64,000 nucleotides of DNA. It comes from Flavobacteriales bacterium. GTDB taxonomy: Bacteria; Bacteroidota; Bacteroidia; Flavobacteriales_D; Sanyastnellaceae. The stretch is taken from contig JAQWTJ010000038.1 of NCBI GenBank assembly GCA_029242765.1, positions 91,467-155,466 on the forward strand, given 5' to 3'. The position numbers and the translations under genes were made by a program. The notes beneath the pieces are model-generated. The model ran no database searches, was not told the origin of the DNA, and worked only from the letters and a program-made list of their open reading frames with translations. This document shows, one piece after another, positions 1 to 8,140 of this stretch; position 1 is the stretch's first letter, and each line of letters begins with the position of its first letter.

Positions 1-521
1 ACGCTTTGATAGGTGGATACAATTGCGCGACGCACGATGAAGCGGTCGTGCAACGGTTTGAGCGCCATGACCAGTTGAATGGTAGAACAATTTGGATTGG
101 CTACGATGAAATGTTCGGGCTGGATGTCCTCGAGGTTGATTTCTGGAACGACCAGCGGCACATTCGGGTCCATGCGGAAGTTGCTGCTGTTGTCGATGAC
201 CAAGGTGCCCACCTCTGCAAATTTGTGAGCGAAGTCCTTGCTCGTCTTGCCGCCAGCAGCGAACAAGGCAATTTCGGGTTTTTGTGCGATCGCATCCTCC
301 ATGCTGATCACCTTGATTGGCTCACCACAAAACGTGATGGTCTTGCCCACCGAATTCTTGCTGGCCACCGCCAATAGCTTTTTGACCGGAAATTTCCGGG
401 CTTCGAGGCGATCTAAAATGGTGCGACCCACGAGTCCCGTGGCGCCCACCACGGCAATCGATCGGCCTTGAATGCGTGCTTGCGTAGGGTTTTGTTTGCG
501 GGAAGTGGTTTGTGTAGCCAT
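1..521 (-). CDS. asd: Aspartate-semialdehyde dehydrogenase (3' end outside window)
   Basis: NADPH-dependent reduction of aspartyl phosphate to aspartate semialdehyde, the branch step to lysine, threonine, methionine and diaminopimelate. I translated the minus strand from the ATG at 521 because the ORF track lists only shadows here. After a 20-residue polar leader the protein reads SIAVVGATGLVGRTILDRL, the N-terminal Rossmann nucleotide-binding motif. Further on come DNSSNFRMDPNVPLVVPEIN and NPNCSTIQLV, which carries the catalytic cysteine. About 173 residues are inside the window, so the dimerisation and active-site histidine part lies beyond base 1. It is divergent from the lamin-tail gene. 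The aspartate kinase that acts before it is near the other end of the window. Confidence 0.95.
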   Translation of the reverse strand, partial: MATQTTSRKQNPTQARIQGRSIAVVGATGLVGRTILDRLEARKFPVKKLLAVASKNSVGKTITFCGEPIKVISMEDAIAQKPEIALFAAGGKTSKDFAHKFAEVGTLVIDNSSNFRMDPNVPLVVPEINLEDIQPEHFIVANPNCSTIQLVMALKPLHDRFIVRRAIVSTYQS

Positions 522-539
522 GGTGAAGGTGCGGGTCGA

Positions 540-569
540 ATGCGTTTGAAATGCGTTTGTATGCGTCCG
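540..569. repeat. Three short direct repeats between divergent genes
   Basis: ATGCGTTTG occurs at 540 and 551, and a variant ATGCGTCCG at 561. The spacing of 10-11 bases puts the three copies on the same face of the helix. They lie in the intergenic region between asd and the lamin-tail gene. This could be a binding site for a regulator of either gene, but nothing else in the sequence identifies one. Confidence 0.4.
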
Positions 570-602
570 TATTGCTTTGTGGGCGGTGCGGCTGAACCGA
601 GC

Positions 603-610
603 CAAAGGTA
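603..610 (-). promoter_or_regulatory. asd: Candidate -7 box upstream of asd
   Basis: The minus strand reads TACCTTTG, an exact match to the Bacteroidota TAnnTTTG element, 82 bases before the asd start. No TTG lies at the usual 17-23 base spacing upstream, so only half of the promoter is supported. Confidence 0.35.
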
Positions 611-627
611 GGAGTTTGGCCCCTGTG

Positions 628-3087
628 ATGAGATGGAGGAATTTTGTTTTTTGGATGCTGTTTTTACAGGCCAATTCGCTCCTGTTTGCGATCAACAATA
701 GGCCGCCGTTAGCCGACTCCACCCTGGTGCTTACTGAAGCGATGGTGGACCCCACGCCGGCCTGGGGTTGTCCACCAGTGGAATATGTTGAGGTGTTCAA
801 CCCGGGACCTTCTGCAGTGGACTTGTCGTTATGGACATTGGAAATCGGCGGGTCGACGCGTGAGATGGGGCCGGAAATGCTCGACGCTGGTGAGGTGGCG
901 CTTCTTTTTGCAGCGGCCAATTCGGCCCTGTTTGATGCGTGGCCCGGTTCGAAAATAGCGCTCTACTCTTTGCCCGCCTTGAGCAACGCTGGCGGTGTCG
1001 TCCAGCTGCGCGGTCCGTGGGGGGTCGTCGACCGGCTCGAACACCAGGGCCAAGCTCTTGATGGTCAGGCATGGGAGCGTTTGCGTGCCGAAGATTGTGG
1101 GGCATTTGTGAATTGGCGGGTTTCCGGCTCGGGGTGCGGCTCGCCGGGAACTTTTGTGCCCGCTCCAGCGCCGGGCATTCCCTCTGGCCCCGTGGACTGG
1201 ACGTGGATCCCTCGGGGCAGCGATGCGGCCGAAGTTCAGTTCAACCGGCCCCTCCATCCGCTCGCTCGTGAGCACGTGACGGCCTTTCTTGGGGGCGTGC
1301 CCTGCGCATTGGATTGGCTTTCCGATGAGGCCGTTGTCTTGCGGTGGTCGGACCGCGTTCCTTTTGGTTCATCTCATTTGGTGATCGGCCCTTGGGTGGG
1401 GTGCCATGCAGGGGCGGTGTCACAGTGGACCAGCGGGACGGTTGATCGTTATCCCAGCCCCGGACCTGGCGATTTGGTGGTCACAGAAATCCTTGCCGAC
1501 CCCATTTTTTCCGACCCCTTCAACGGTTCGGAAGCCTTTGAGTTATGGAATGCATCGAGCCGGACCATGGACCTTGGTGGTCTGCAATGGCAGGCTGGCG
1601 GGAGCTCCGCCTTAGCCTCACCCTCCCGCCGTATTGTCTTAGCTCCTGGGGAAGCTGTTGTGTTCGCTGAGCATCCCGATCGCTTGCTCCCGGCATCGGG
1701 ATTCCATGTGGAAAGTTCTACGGCATGGCCCGAGCTTGCCAATATAGGTGGACTTCTAAATATAATGGTATTGGGCGGTCAGACCGTGTCAATTTCTGAA
1801 TACGGACCGGGCCTTCAGCCCTTGCCCGAGGCGGCCGCTCAAGGGCTCAGCCTCCAACGCGAGTTTGACGATAGCGGTCGCTGGGCCTGGCGCGCTTCCT
1901 CGGCGGCTGTACCAGAGAGCTGGGGGGCTGTTGATTTCACCTTCGAGCAGTACCAGCACCAGCGCCTCCCTTGCGGCTCTCCAAAGGGCTTCGGACTGGA
2001 GCAGAATGCACCCGGTGCCCCTGATTGCTTAACCGTTTACTTTGACGCCTTGCCTGCTCTGCCCGCACCCTCCGCCAGGCTTGATGACTCGCCACTGGAG
2101 GATGGCATATGGGATGGCCGCATGTGGCGTTCAAATCTGGCGGCCTCCGCCTTGAGAGGGTCGCCGCCAGAAACCTCTCTACAGGCCTTGAGTTGGCACG
2201 GAGCTAAGGGCGAACTTCTGGTCAGCCTCCCGGTGGTGCGACCGCCTGATGCGCCCCTCCTCTCACCGTCAACCATTGAAGTCACAGAGCTCCTCTTTGA
2301 AGCTTCGTCCCACGGCGAGGAGTTCATCGAAGTGCGAAACTCCGGCTCAGCACCCGTCGACTTAGCCGGCCTCCAAATTGCCACAGCCCTGGACCCGTCA
2401 CCGGCCGATTGGCGCATCCTTTTGGAGTCTTCCTGGATTCTTAAGCCAGGCGCCGTCCTCGCATTCTCCCCTTGCCCGCTCTGGGCGTCTGCACCATTCC
2501 CCCATTCTGGTCCGGCCTTGGCCACAGCTGAGGCATGGCACGCTCTATCCAATGATGGAGGCGAACTGGCGTTGCGGCTTGGCACGGAAATTATCGACCG
2601 CATCCGCTGGTCTCCAGAGGACCTTGGGCCGTGGCATTCCGATGCTGAAGGCTGGTCAATTGAACGTGTTGCTTCGGGCCTTTCCAACTGGCGCCCCTGT
2701 CCGCAAGGAGCAACGCCAGGAGCACCCACCCGGTGGGCCACAGATGTGGGGACGGGTACTGCGGAGGCTGTCGAGATAGAAATGACGAGCGAGTGGATCA
2801 GTCCCGGCGGCGACATGAATTCCCACACGAGCGGCGGACTCGAAATTGCGTGGGACGGTGGCGACGCGCCCTTCTTCTTGGAGGTGCTGGTCAGCAATCC
2901 AAAAACGGGCCAGTTGGTGGCTCGACCCTTCGCGGGCCAAGTTCAGGCACAAGGTCGTTTGCATTGGAACGGCTGCAATTATCAGGGCGCCCCCTTGCCG
3001 TATGGTGTTTATGTTGTGCGCTGCAATTGGTCCGGACCTCAGGGCCGTGGCCGTGTTCAAACGGCCGTGGGCCTAGCTCGTGATTAG
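628..3087 (+). CDS. Secreted lamin-tail-domain surface protein
   Basis: Predicted exported protein of about 819 residues. The ORF track starts at a TTG (577). The ATG at 628 gives a normal signal peptide (MRWRNFVFWMLFLQANSLLF) and has AGGAG upstream. Three lamin-tail (LTD) domains are visible by their xVxEI/xxFIEVxN pattern, at roughly residues 30-130 (EYVEVFNPGPSAVDLS), 285-400 (DLVVTEILADPIF) and 565-690 (EEFIEVRNSGSAPVDL). An Ig-like bacterial domain sits near 195-270. The C-terminus (YGVYVVRCNWSG) looks like a FlgD/Ig fold of the sort found at the end of Bacteroidota surface proteins, but is not a clear type A sorting signal. LTD domains in secreted bacterial proteins are often linked to binding or to nucleases; no catalytic domain is seen here. 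It precedes DUF4271 with a 3' overlap. Confidence 0.8.
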   Translation: MRWRNFVFWMLFLQANSLLFAINNRPPLADSTLVLTEAMVDPTPAWGCPPVEYVEVFNPGPSAVDLSLWTLEIGGSTREMGPEMLDAGEVALLFAAANSALFDAWPGSKIALYSLPALSNAGGVVQLRGPWGVVDRLEHQGQALDGQAWERLRAEDCGAFVNWRVSGSGCGSPGTFVPAPAPGIPSGPVDWTWIPRGSDAAEVQFNRPLHPLAREHVTAFLGGVPCALDWLSDEAVVLRWSDRVPFGSSHLVIGPWVGCHAGAVSQWTSGTVDRYPSPGPGDLVVTEILADPIFSDPFNGSEAFELWNASSRTMDLGGLQWQAGGSSALASPSRRIVLAPGEAVVFAEHPDRLLPASGFHVESSTAWPELANIGGLLNIMVLGGQTVSISEYGPGLQPLPEAAAQGLSLQREFDDSGRWAWRASSAAVPESWGAVDFTFEQYQHQRLPCGSPKGFGLEQNAPGAPDCLTVYFDALPALPAPSARLDDSPLEDGIWDGRMWRSNLAASALRGSPPETSLQALSWHGAKGELLVSLPVVRPPDAPLLSPSTIEVTELLFEASSHGEEFIEVRNSGSAPVDLAGLQIATALDPSPADWRILLESSWILKPGAVLAFSPCPLWASAPFPHSGPALATAEAWHALSNDGGELALRLGTEIIDRIRWSPEDLGPWHSDAEGWSIERVASGLSNWRPCPQGATPGAPTRWATDVGTGTAEAVEIEMTSEWISPGGDMNSHTSGGLEIAWDGGDAPFFLEVLVSNPKTGQLVARPFAGQVQAQGRLHWNGCNYQGAPLPYGVYVVRCNWSGPQGRGRVQTAVGLARD

Positions 3088-3766
3088 CGTGCAACTTCGC
3101 GTCGTGTTTGAGGGCTCACTCCATACCGCTGTGACGACGCTCCCCGAGTGGGCCATTTGGGCCGTTTGGGGTGGTTTGGCGATGCTAGCAGTGGTTCGCA
3201 CTTTGTATCCGCAGCGCTGGAAAACGATGAATTGGGCGGTGACGGATTACCGATTGGTTTCACAACTCCATCGGCAAGGCCAATTGGTTTTTGACATGGG
3301 CTGGGTGCTGCTGTTCCTTGCCGCCACCACCTTTGCTGTCTTGGGTCTAGGACAAGCTCTAGCACAACTTTCGGGCGTGAATTTCAGCATGGAGTTGGCG
3401 TGGCGGATGGTCTGCTTTTGGTGCTTGATCTGGGGCGTACGCGCTCTTTTTCTACGCGGCGTGAACGAAGTGTCTGAAGGCGGATTGCCGGCTCGAGAGT
3501 ACAGTGCCAGTCACTTTTTGACGGGCCAAGTGTTCGCTATTCTCGCGGCACCGCTTGGACTTATGGCTTGGTATATTTCCGGTTCAGCGGGTGAGATCCT
3601 GTCATGGGCTTGTCTCGCCGTTTGGACGGCGGGCTGGCTGCTTCGTATAGGGCGCCTGACTTTGCTCGTTCCAGGGGTTCGCGCTCGGCCTTTTTTGATG
3701 ATTGCGTACCTTTGCGGCCTTGAAATGCTTCCGGTGCTGGTCTTGATTAAGGCTTGGAATTGGTAA
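3080..3766 (+). CDS. DUF4271 family integral membrane protein
   Basis: About 228 residues with several hydrophobic segments (for example AIWAVWGGLAMLAVV, VLLFLAATTFAVLGLG, ILSWACLAVWTAGWLL) and the ARPFLMIAYLCGLEMLPVLVL ending typical of DUF4271. Function is unknown. In Bacteroidota this family usually sits directly before hemD, as here. The start is a GTG at 3080 overlapping the end of the previous gene, and a second GTG at 3089 is in frame. It is a probable inner-membrane protein co-transcribed with hemD. Confidence 0.85.
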   Translation: MISVQLRVVFEGSLHTAVTTLPEWAIWAVWGGLAMLAVVRTLYPQRWKTMNWAVTDYRLVSQLHRQGQLVFDMGWVLLFLAATTFAVLGLGQALAQLSGVNFSMELAWRMVCFWCLIWGVRALFLRGVNEVSEGGLPAREYSASHFLTGQVFAILAAPLGLMAWYISGSAGEILSWACLAVWTAGWLLRIGRLTLLVPGVRARPFLMIAYLCGLEMLPVLVLIKAWNW

Positions 3767-3788
3767 GCATCTAGAAAAAGACTGCAAC

Positions 3789-4535
3789 ATGGGGAACAAG
3801 ATTAAGACCATTCTGATTTCCCAACCGAGGCCCGCGACTGAAAAGTCTCCGTACTTCGACTTGGCTGACAAGCACAAGCTCAAGATTGATTTCCGCAGCT
3901 TTATCCATGTAGAAGGTGTAGAAGGTCAGGAGTTTCGTCAGGAACGCATCAGTTTAGCGGATTTCCGCAATGTGATTTTCACTTCGCGCGTGGCGGTGGA
4001 CCATTATTTCCGCATGGCCAGGGAATTGCGCTACGATGTGCCGGACGACACCAAATATTTTTGCATCAGCGAGTCCACAGCTTTCTACCTGCAGAAGTAC
4101 ATCGTGTATCGCAAGCGAAAGATATTCTATGGCAACCTCAGATTTCCGGAGCTTTTGCCCATCATCAAGAAGTACAAGAAGGACACTTTTCTTTTGCCAT
4201 GTGCCGACATCCTCAAGGATTCCATCCCTGTCGCATTGGACGAGGCCGGCATCAATTACTCGAAGGCTGTTATGTACAACACGGTGTGCAGCGACTTGAG
4301 TGACTTGGAGGACGTCAAGTATGACATGCTCGTGTTCTTTTCGCCAAGTGGGATCGAGAGTTTGTATAAGAACTTCCCCGGTTTCACCCAAAACGGGACC
4401 CTCATCTCGGTTTTCGGACCAACGACGCGCAAAGCAGCTGAAGAGAAGGGGCTCCGCATTGATGTTGCGGCCCCCAACCCGAAGGCTCCTTCGATGACGA
4501 TGGCCATTGAGAACCACATTCTCAACAAGTCCTGA
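3789..4535 (+). CDS. hemD: Uroporphyrinogen-III synthase
   Basis: Cyclises hydroxymethylbilane to uroporphyrinogen III in haem and corrin synthesis. The 248-residue protein begins KTILISQPRPATEKSPYFDL and carries the family signatures VIFTSRVAVDHYF, TFLLPCADILKD, LVFFSPSGIESLYKNFP and ISVFGPTTRKAAEEKGL. Length and the two-lobed organisation are normal. It follows DUF4271 by 22 bases and its TGA overlaps the probable CTG start of rnpA. The corrinoid adenosyltransferase near 62.4 kb acts on another tetrapyrrole branch. Confidence 0.92.
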   Translation: MGNKIKTILISQPRPATEKSPYFDLADKHKLKIDFRSFIHVEGVEGQEFRQERISLADFRNVIFTSRVAVDHYFRMARELRYDVPDDTKYFCISESTAFYLQKYIVYRKRKIFYGNLRFPELLPIIKKYKKDTFLLPCADILKDSIPVALDEAGINYSKAVMYNTVCSDLSDLEDVKYDMLVFFSPSGIESLYKNFPGFTQNGTLISVFGPTTRKAAEEKGLRIDVAAPNPKAPSMTMAIENHILNKS

Positions 4536-4930
4536 CGGCTCAGAGGCTCACCTTCGGCAAGACGCAGCGCCTCAAGCGCCGCAACTTGATTGACGAGGTC
4601 TTCTCGAAGGGGGCCAAACTGAAGGGCTACCCACTAATCGCTGTAGTGCATCGCTGCACCCTACCGAAGGCTGTGCCCGTTCAATTGGCAACCCAAGTCA
4701 GCAAGCGTAGATTTAAGCGGGCGGTGGATCGCAACCGGATTAAACGGTTGATGCGGGAGGCGTGGCGGCGCCACAAGGCCGACCTTGAAAACGAACTTTG
4801 CAGCCACGGTGCACAATATGCTGCTGTGTTCATCTTTGTAGGGAAGGAGATGCCCACACTGCAACAGCTCGACCGGTCGACGCTCGAGCTCATTAGTAAG
4901 TGGAAAGCCCTTCAAGTTGAAGCAAAATGA
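4532..4930 (+). CDS. rnpA: Ribonuclease P protein component, CTG start proposed
   Basis: Protein subunit of RNase P, which matures the 5' end of tRNAs. The core reads ATQVSKRRFKRAVDRNRIKRLMREAWR, the RNA-binding signature of the family. The ORF track starts at a TTG (4586), but that removes the conserved N-terminus LTFGKTQRLKRRNLIDEVF, which is in frame immediately upstream. Between the in-frame stop at 4508 and 4586 there is no ATG, GTG or TTG. The only near-cognate start is CTG at 4532, overlapping the hemD stop as CTGA. This gives 132 residues, a normal family length. It overlaps the next gene by ATGA at 4927. The product is certain; the start codon is inferred. Confidence 0.88.
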   Translation: MTAQRLTFGKTQRLKRRNLIDEVFSKGAKLKGYPLIAVVHRCTLPKAVPVQLATQVSKRRFKRAVDRNRIKRLMREAWRRHKADLENELCSHGAQYAAVFIFVGKEMPTLQQLDRSTLELISKWKALQVEAK

Positions 4931-6600
4931 AACCGCATAAATCCAAGTTCTCAGCGGCCGTTGCTGCTTTTATTCTCGCTGCATTTGGCTTTGCAGCCAC
5001 GGCTTTCACTTCAATTGCACCCCAGGGCCTGTTCGAAGTCACCAAGCATCTCGAGATATTCATTTCCGTTTTTGAAGGGGTCCATACGTATTACGTGGAC
5101 GAGCCGGAGCCGGGGTCGCTCATGCGCGTGGGGATTGATGCAATGCTCGAGTCACTCGACCCGTACACAGTGTACTATCCGGAATCGCGCATTGAAGATT
5201 TGCGTTTCATGAATACGGGGGAATACGGTGGCATTGGCACCATGATCAGCCAAGTGGATGGGAAGACGACGATTATGGAGGTCTACGAAGACTATCCGGC
5301 GCACAAGGTGGGGTTGAGGGCCGGTGATGTGGTGGTGGAGGTGGATGGCCAAGGCATCGCCAATGGTTTAACCAATGAAGAGGTTTCGTCGTTTTTAAAA
5401 GGTCAAAGCGGCACCACTGCTCAGATTGTAATCGAACGTCCAGGCATAGACACGCCAATGCAATTCGCTGTCGAACGAGCCCAAGTCCGAGTCAAAGCCG
5501 TGCCTTTTGCAGGAACGCTCAATGACACGACGGGCTACATCTTTCTTTCGAAGTTCACCCGAGGCTCGGCTCAAGAAGTGCGCGATGCCCTGGTGACACT
5601 GAGGGACTCGTCGAAAATCAAACAATTGGTTCTGGATTTGAGAAACAACGGCGGAGGCCTACTTCGCGAGTCGATTAGCATTGTCAACTTGTTTGTGCCT
5701 AAGGGTGAAGACGTGGTGTACACGCGCGGGAAGGACCCCTCCAAAGACAAGACTTACAGCTGCCTCAATGAGCCAATTGCCAAGGATATGCCGTTGATCG
5801 TACTGATCAATGAAAACTCAGCGAGCGCTTCAGAAATTGTGGCAGGCTCACTTCAAGATCTTGACCGGGCCGTGGTCTTGGGGACTGAGAGCTTTGGTAA
5901 GGGTTTGGTGCAGCAGACCAAGGACATGGCCTTCAACACACGACTTAAGGTTACTATTTCAAAGTACTATACCCCCAGTGGACGGTGCATTCAACGCCTA
6001 GATTATGGTGGCAAGCGCGACGATACGGGCCATGCTGTGGCGCGGGCTGACTCGTTGGTGAGCGCCTTCACCACGCGCAGCGGTCGCCCCGTAACGGACG
6101 GACGCGGCATCCTTCCAGACAGCCCCACAGAACTGCCTTACATGAGTTCCTTCGTTGAGCATTTGTATGCAGACGAGCATATTTTCAAATACGCTGTGAG
6201 CTGGGGCGTGCATCACGACAGCATCGCCGACCCGCTTGAGTTTGCATTGTCACAAGAGGATTTGCAGGGCTTTTTGGCTCACCTTGAAGCGGAGAACTTT
6301 ACCTACGATTCGGAGATGAACGAAATTGTCGACGTGTTGTCGGATATCGCGGAATATGAGGGTGTTGGAACGGTGGTGAGCGAAGAGCTGCAGGCCTTGC
6401 GTTCGGCGCTGGCCTTGGATCATGCGGCCCAGCTCGAGCTTCACGGAGAGGAGATTCGCAGTGCGCTTGAAGAGGAAATTGTACTGCACTATCATTTTGC
6501 TGACGGTATGCTGGCGTACAGCCTGAAGCACGACCCTTTGGTGGATCGCGCTTTGGAGGTGTTCGGAGCTGAGGCCGACGCCTTGCTTGCTGCCCCGTGA
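4927..6600 (+). CDS. S41 family C-terminal processing peptidase
   Basis: Periplasmic serine protease of the CtpA/Prc type, 557 residues. A hydrophobic N-terminus (FSAAVAAFILAAFGFAATAF) serves as signal or anchor. A PDZ domain lies around residues 90-180 (GGIGTMISQVDGK, VGLRAGDVVVEVDG). LVLDLRNNGGGLL is the conserved S41 strand. The catalytic pair fits Ser300 in NSASASE and Lys325 in FGKG, with the 25-residue spacing usual for the family. The C-terminal 170 residues are helical and of unknown role. It is coupled to rnpA by ATGA and to the next gene by GTGA. A second S41 member begins at 63207. Confidence 0.92.
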   Translation: MKPHKSKFSAAVAAFILAAFGFAATAFTSIAPQGLFEVTKHLEIFISVFEGVHTYYVDEPEPGSLMRVGIDAMLESLDPYTVYYPESRIEDLRFMNTGEYGGIGTMISQVDGKTTIMEVYEDYPAHKVGLRAGDVVVEVDGQGIANGLTNEEVSSFLKGQSGTTAQIVIERPGIDTPMQFAVERAQVRVKAVPFAGTLNDTTGYIFLSKFTRGSAQEVRDALVTLRDSSKIKQLVLDLRNNGGGLLRESISIVNLFVPKGEDVVYTRGKDPSKDKTYSCLNEPIAKDMPLIVLINENSASASEIVAGSLQDLDRAVVLGTESFGKGLVQQTKDMAFNTRLKVTISKYYTPSGRCIQRLDYGGKRDDTGHAVARADSLVSAFTTRSGRPVTDGRGILPDSPTELPYMSSFVEHLYADEHIFKYAVSWGVHHDSIADPLEFALSQEDLQGFLAHLEAENFTYDSEMNEIVDVLSDIAEYEGVGTVVSEELQALRSALALDHAAQLELHGEEIRSALEEEIVLHYHFADGMLAYSLKHDPLVDRALEVFGAEADALLAAP

Positions 6601-8138
6601 GTCGCGCCTACACCTTTTGTTTGATGGCCGTGGCCATCGCGTTGCCCCTGTCCAACCCCTTAATGAGCGTGGCCACCGGGTTGTTGGGGGCCGTGTGGAT
6701 CGGGGATATGGTTTTGAACAAGGGCGGGGCTAATCGCTGGGCGCATGCACGCGGACCAGGGGTTGTAGCGCTGGGCTTGGTGGGCTTGTATGCCTTGCAC
6801 GTGTTGGGCATGGCGTGGAGTTCTGATGTGAATTACGGCCTGCACGATTTGAATGCGAAGTTGCCCATGCTCGCTTTGGGGCTTGCCGGCGCTTTTTCGT
6901 TGGAGCACGCCATGCCTCGGAAAGTTCTTATTTCATTTCTTGTCGCCGTTCTGCTTGCCTTGGCCGGTTTGTTGGTCAATGCTGCATTGTTCATGCCCGA
7001 GTTCGGTTCTGGGCGGGGCGTCTCGGTCTACATCTCGCACGTACGATTTGGGATGATGCTCGCCTTTGCGGTGGTGGTGGCTCGCAGCCTCGCCGGTGAC
7101 AAACGCTGGTGGGCCGCAGTGCTGCTCGCAGTTGTGGCGGGCCTGTGGTGGATGCAAGCTGTGACGGGCTTCGTTCTTCTAGCAGCCCTGTTGCCATGGT
7201 GGGCCTTGCCTCGCGCGTGGTCTTCAAGGCGAAAACTATGGATTGGGGCGACTGGAGGTGTGACCATCGCCTTGGCGGCCGCGGTTTTTTTGGCAGTTGG
7301 ACCGTCCATGGCGAGCCCGCCCGCGGACGTTTCACAACTTCCGACGCATTCTGCAGCGGGCGAGCGCTATGTGCATGTCGATGGCACGCACACCCAGGAA
7401 AACGGGCATTGGGTTTGGGTGGAAGTGGCGTGGGGAGAATTGGCACACGCTTGGAATCAGCGGAGTACGCTGAATTTTAACGGTGAGAATTTGAAAGGGG
7501 CCCCTCTTTCCGGAACGCTCATCCGATTCCTCGCTTCCAAAGGTGCACCGAAGGATGCGCTCGGCGTGGCGGCATTGACGGATGAGGAGGTGGCGGCGAT
7601 TGAGGCCGGTGTTCCGTCGATCGTCGAGCTGCACGGCAGCGGCCTTGTGGTGCGATGGAATCGCTTTCAGTTCGCTATGGGGCGCTGGCAGGATGGCCAA
7701 GGCGTGGGGGGGAGTTCTGCCCTTCAGCGGCTCGAACATCTTCGCGCTGCATGGGCTGTGGTGCAAACTAGTCCGTGGGTTGGGGTGGGTTCAGGCGATG
7801 TGGCCCAGGCGACAGCACGCGGCTATGAGGCAATTGATTCGCAGCTCGCTCCGGCCTACCGTCACCGTGCGCACAACCAGTATTTGGCCCTGTGGGAAGC
7901 TTTTGGTGTGACGGGGCCTGTGTTGCTCATTGCGCTGCTTGTGCTTGCCGTCCGCTTGGGCTTGCGACGCGATGATGGCTCGGGCGATGCCGATGATTCT
8001 GGCAATCTATTGGTGGCTTTTACCGTGATGCTTGCCTTGGCATTTTTGACAGAAGACACCCTCGAGACGCAGTCCGGTGTGACACTGGTGGCATGGGGCT
8101 TGGTACTGCTCAGCGGTGGTGGGCGTGAAGCCGCATAA
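6597..8138 (+). CDS. O-antigen ligase / Wzy family membrane protein
   Basis: A 513-residue polytopic inner-membrane protein with about ten hydrophobic segments. The C-terminal part contains the Wzy_C/WaaL-type region: ERLEHLRAAWAVVQTSPWVGVGSGD precedes a long loop and AYRHRAHNQYLALWEAFGVTG. The conserved Arg and the HNQY motif are those of the periplasmic loop that handles undecaprenyl-linked glycan. A soluble insertion of about 140 residues lies between the middle membrane segments. It probably ligates or polymerises LPS O-antigen. The start is GTG at 6597, overlapping the previous TGA. It is convergent with the glycosyltransferase locus, with only two bases between the stops. Confidence 0.82.
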   Translation: MSRAYTFCLMAVAIALPLSNPLMSVATGLLGAVWIGDMVLNKGGANRWAHARGPGVVALGLVGLYALHVLGMAWSSDVNYGLHDLNAKLPMLALGLAGAFSLEHAMPRKVLISFLVAVLLALAGLLVNAALFMPEFGSGRGVSVYISHVRFGMMLAFAVVVARSLAGDKRWWAAVLLAVVAGLWWMQAVTGFVLLAALLPWWALPRAWSSRRKLWIGATGGVTIALAAAVFLAVGPSMASPPADVSQLPTHSAAGERYVHVDGTHTQENGHWVWVEVAWGELAHAWNQRSTLNFNGENLKGAPLSGTLIRFLASKGAPKDALGVAALTDEEVAAIEAGVPSIVELHGSGLVVRWNRFQFAMGRWQDGQGVGGSSALQRLEHLRAAWAVVQTSPWVGVGSGDVAQATARGYEAIDSQLAPAYRHRAHNQYLALWEAFGVTGPVLLIALLVLAVRLGLRRDDGSGDADDSGNLLVAFTVMLALAFLTEDTLETQSGVTLVAWGLVLLSGGGREAA

Positions 8139-8140
8139 CC

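Noticed and set aside
6-377. Plus-strand ORF of 123 residues at the left end
   Set aside because: It is the complement of asd, whose minus-strand translation gives clear family motifs; the plus-strand product has none.
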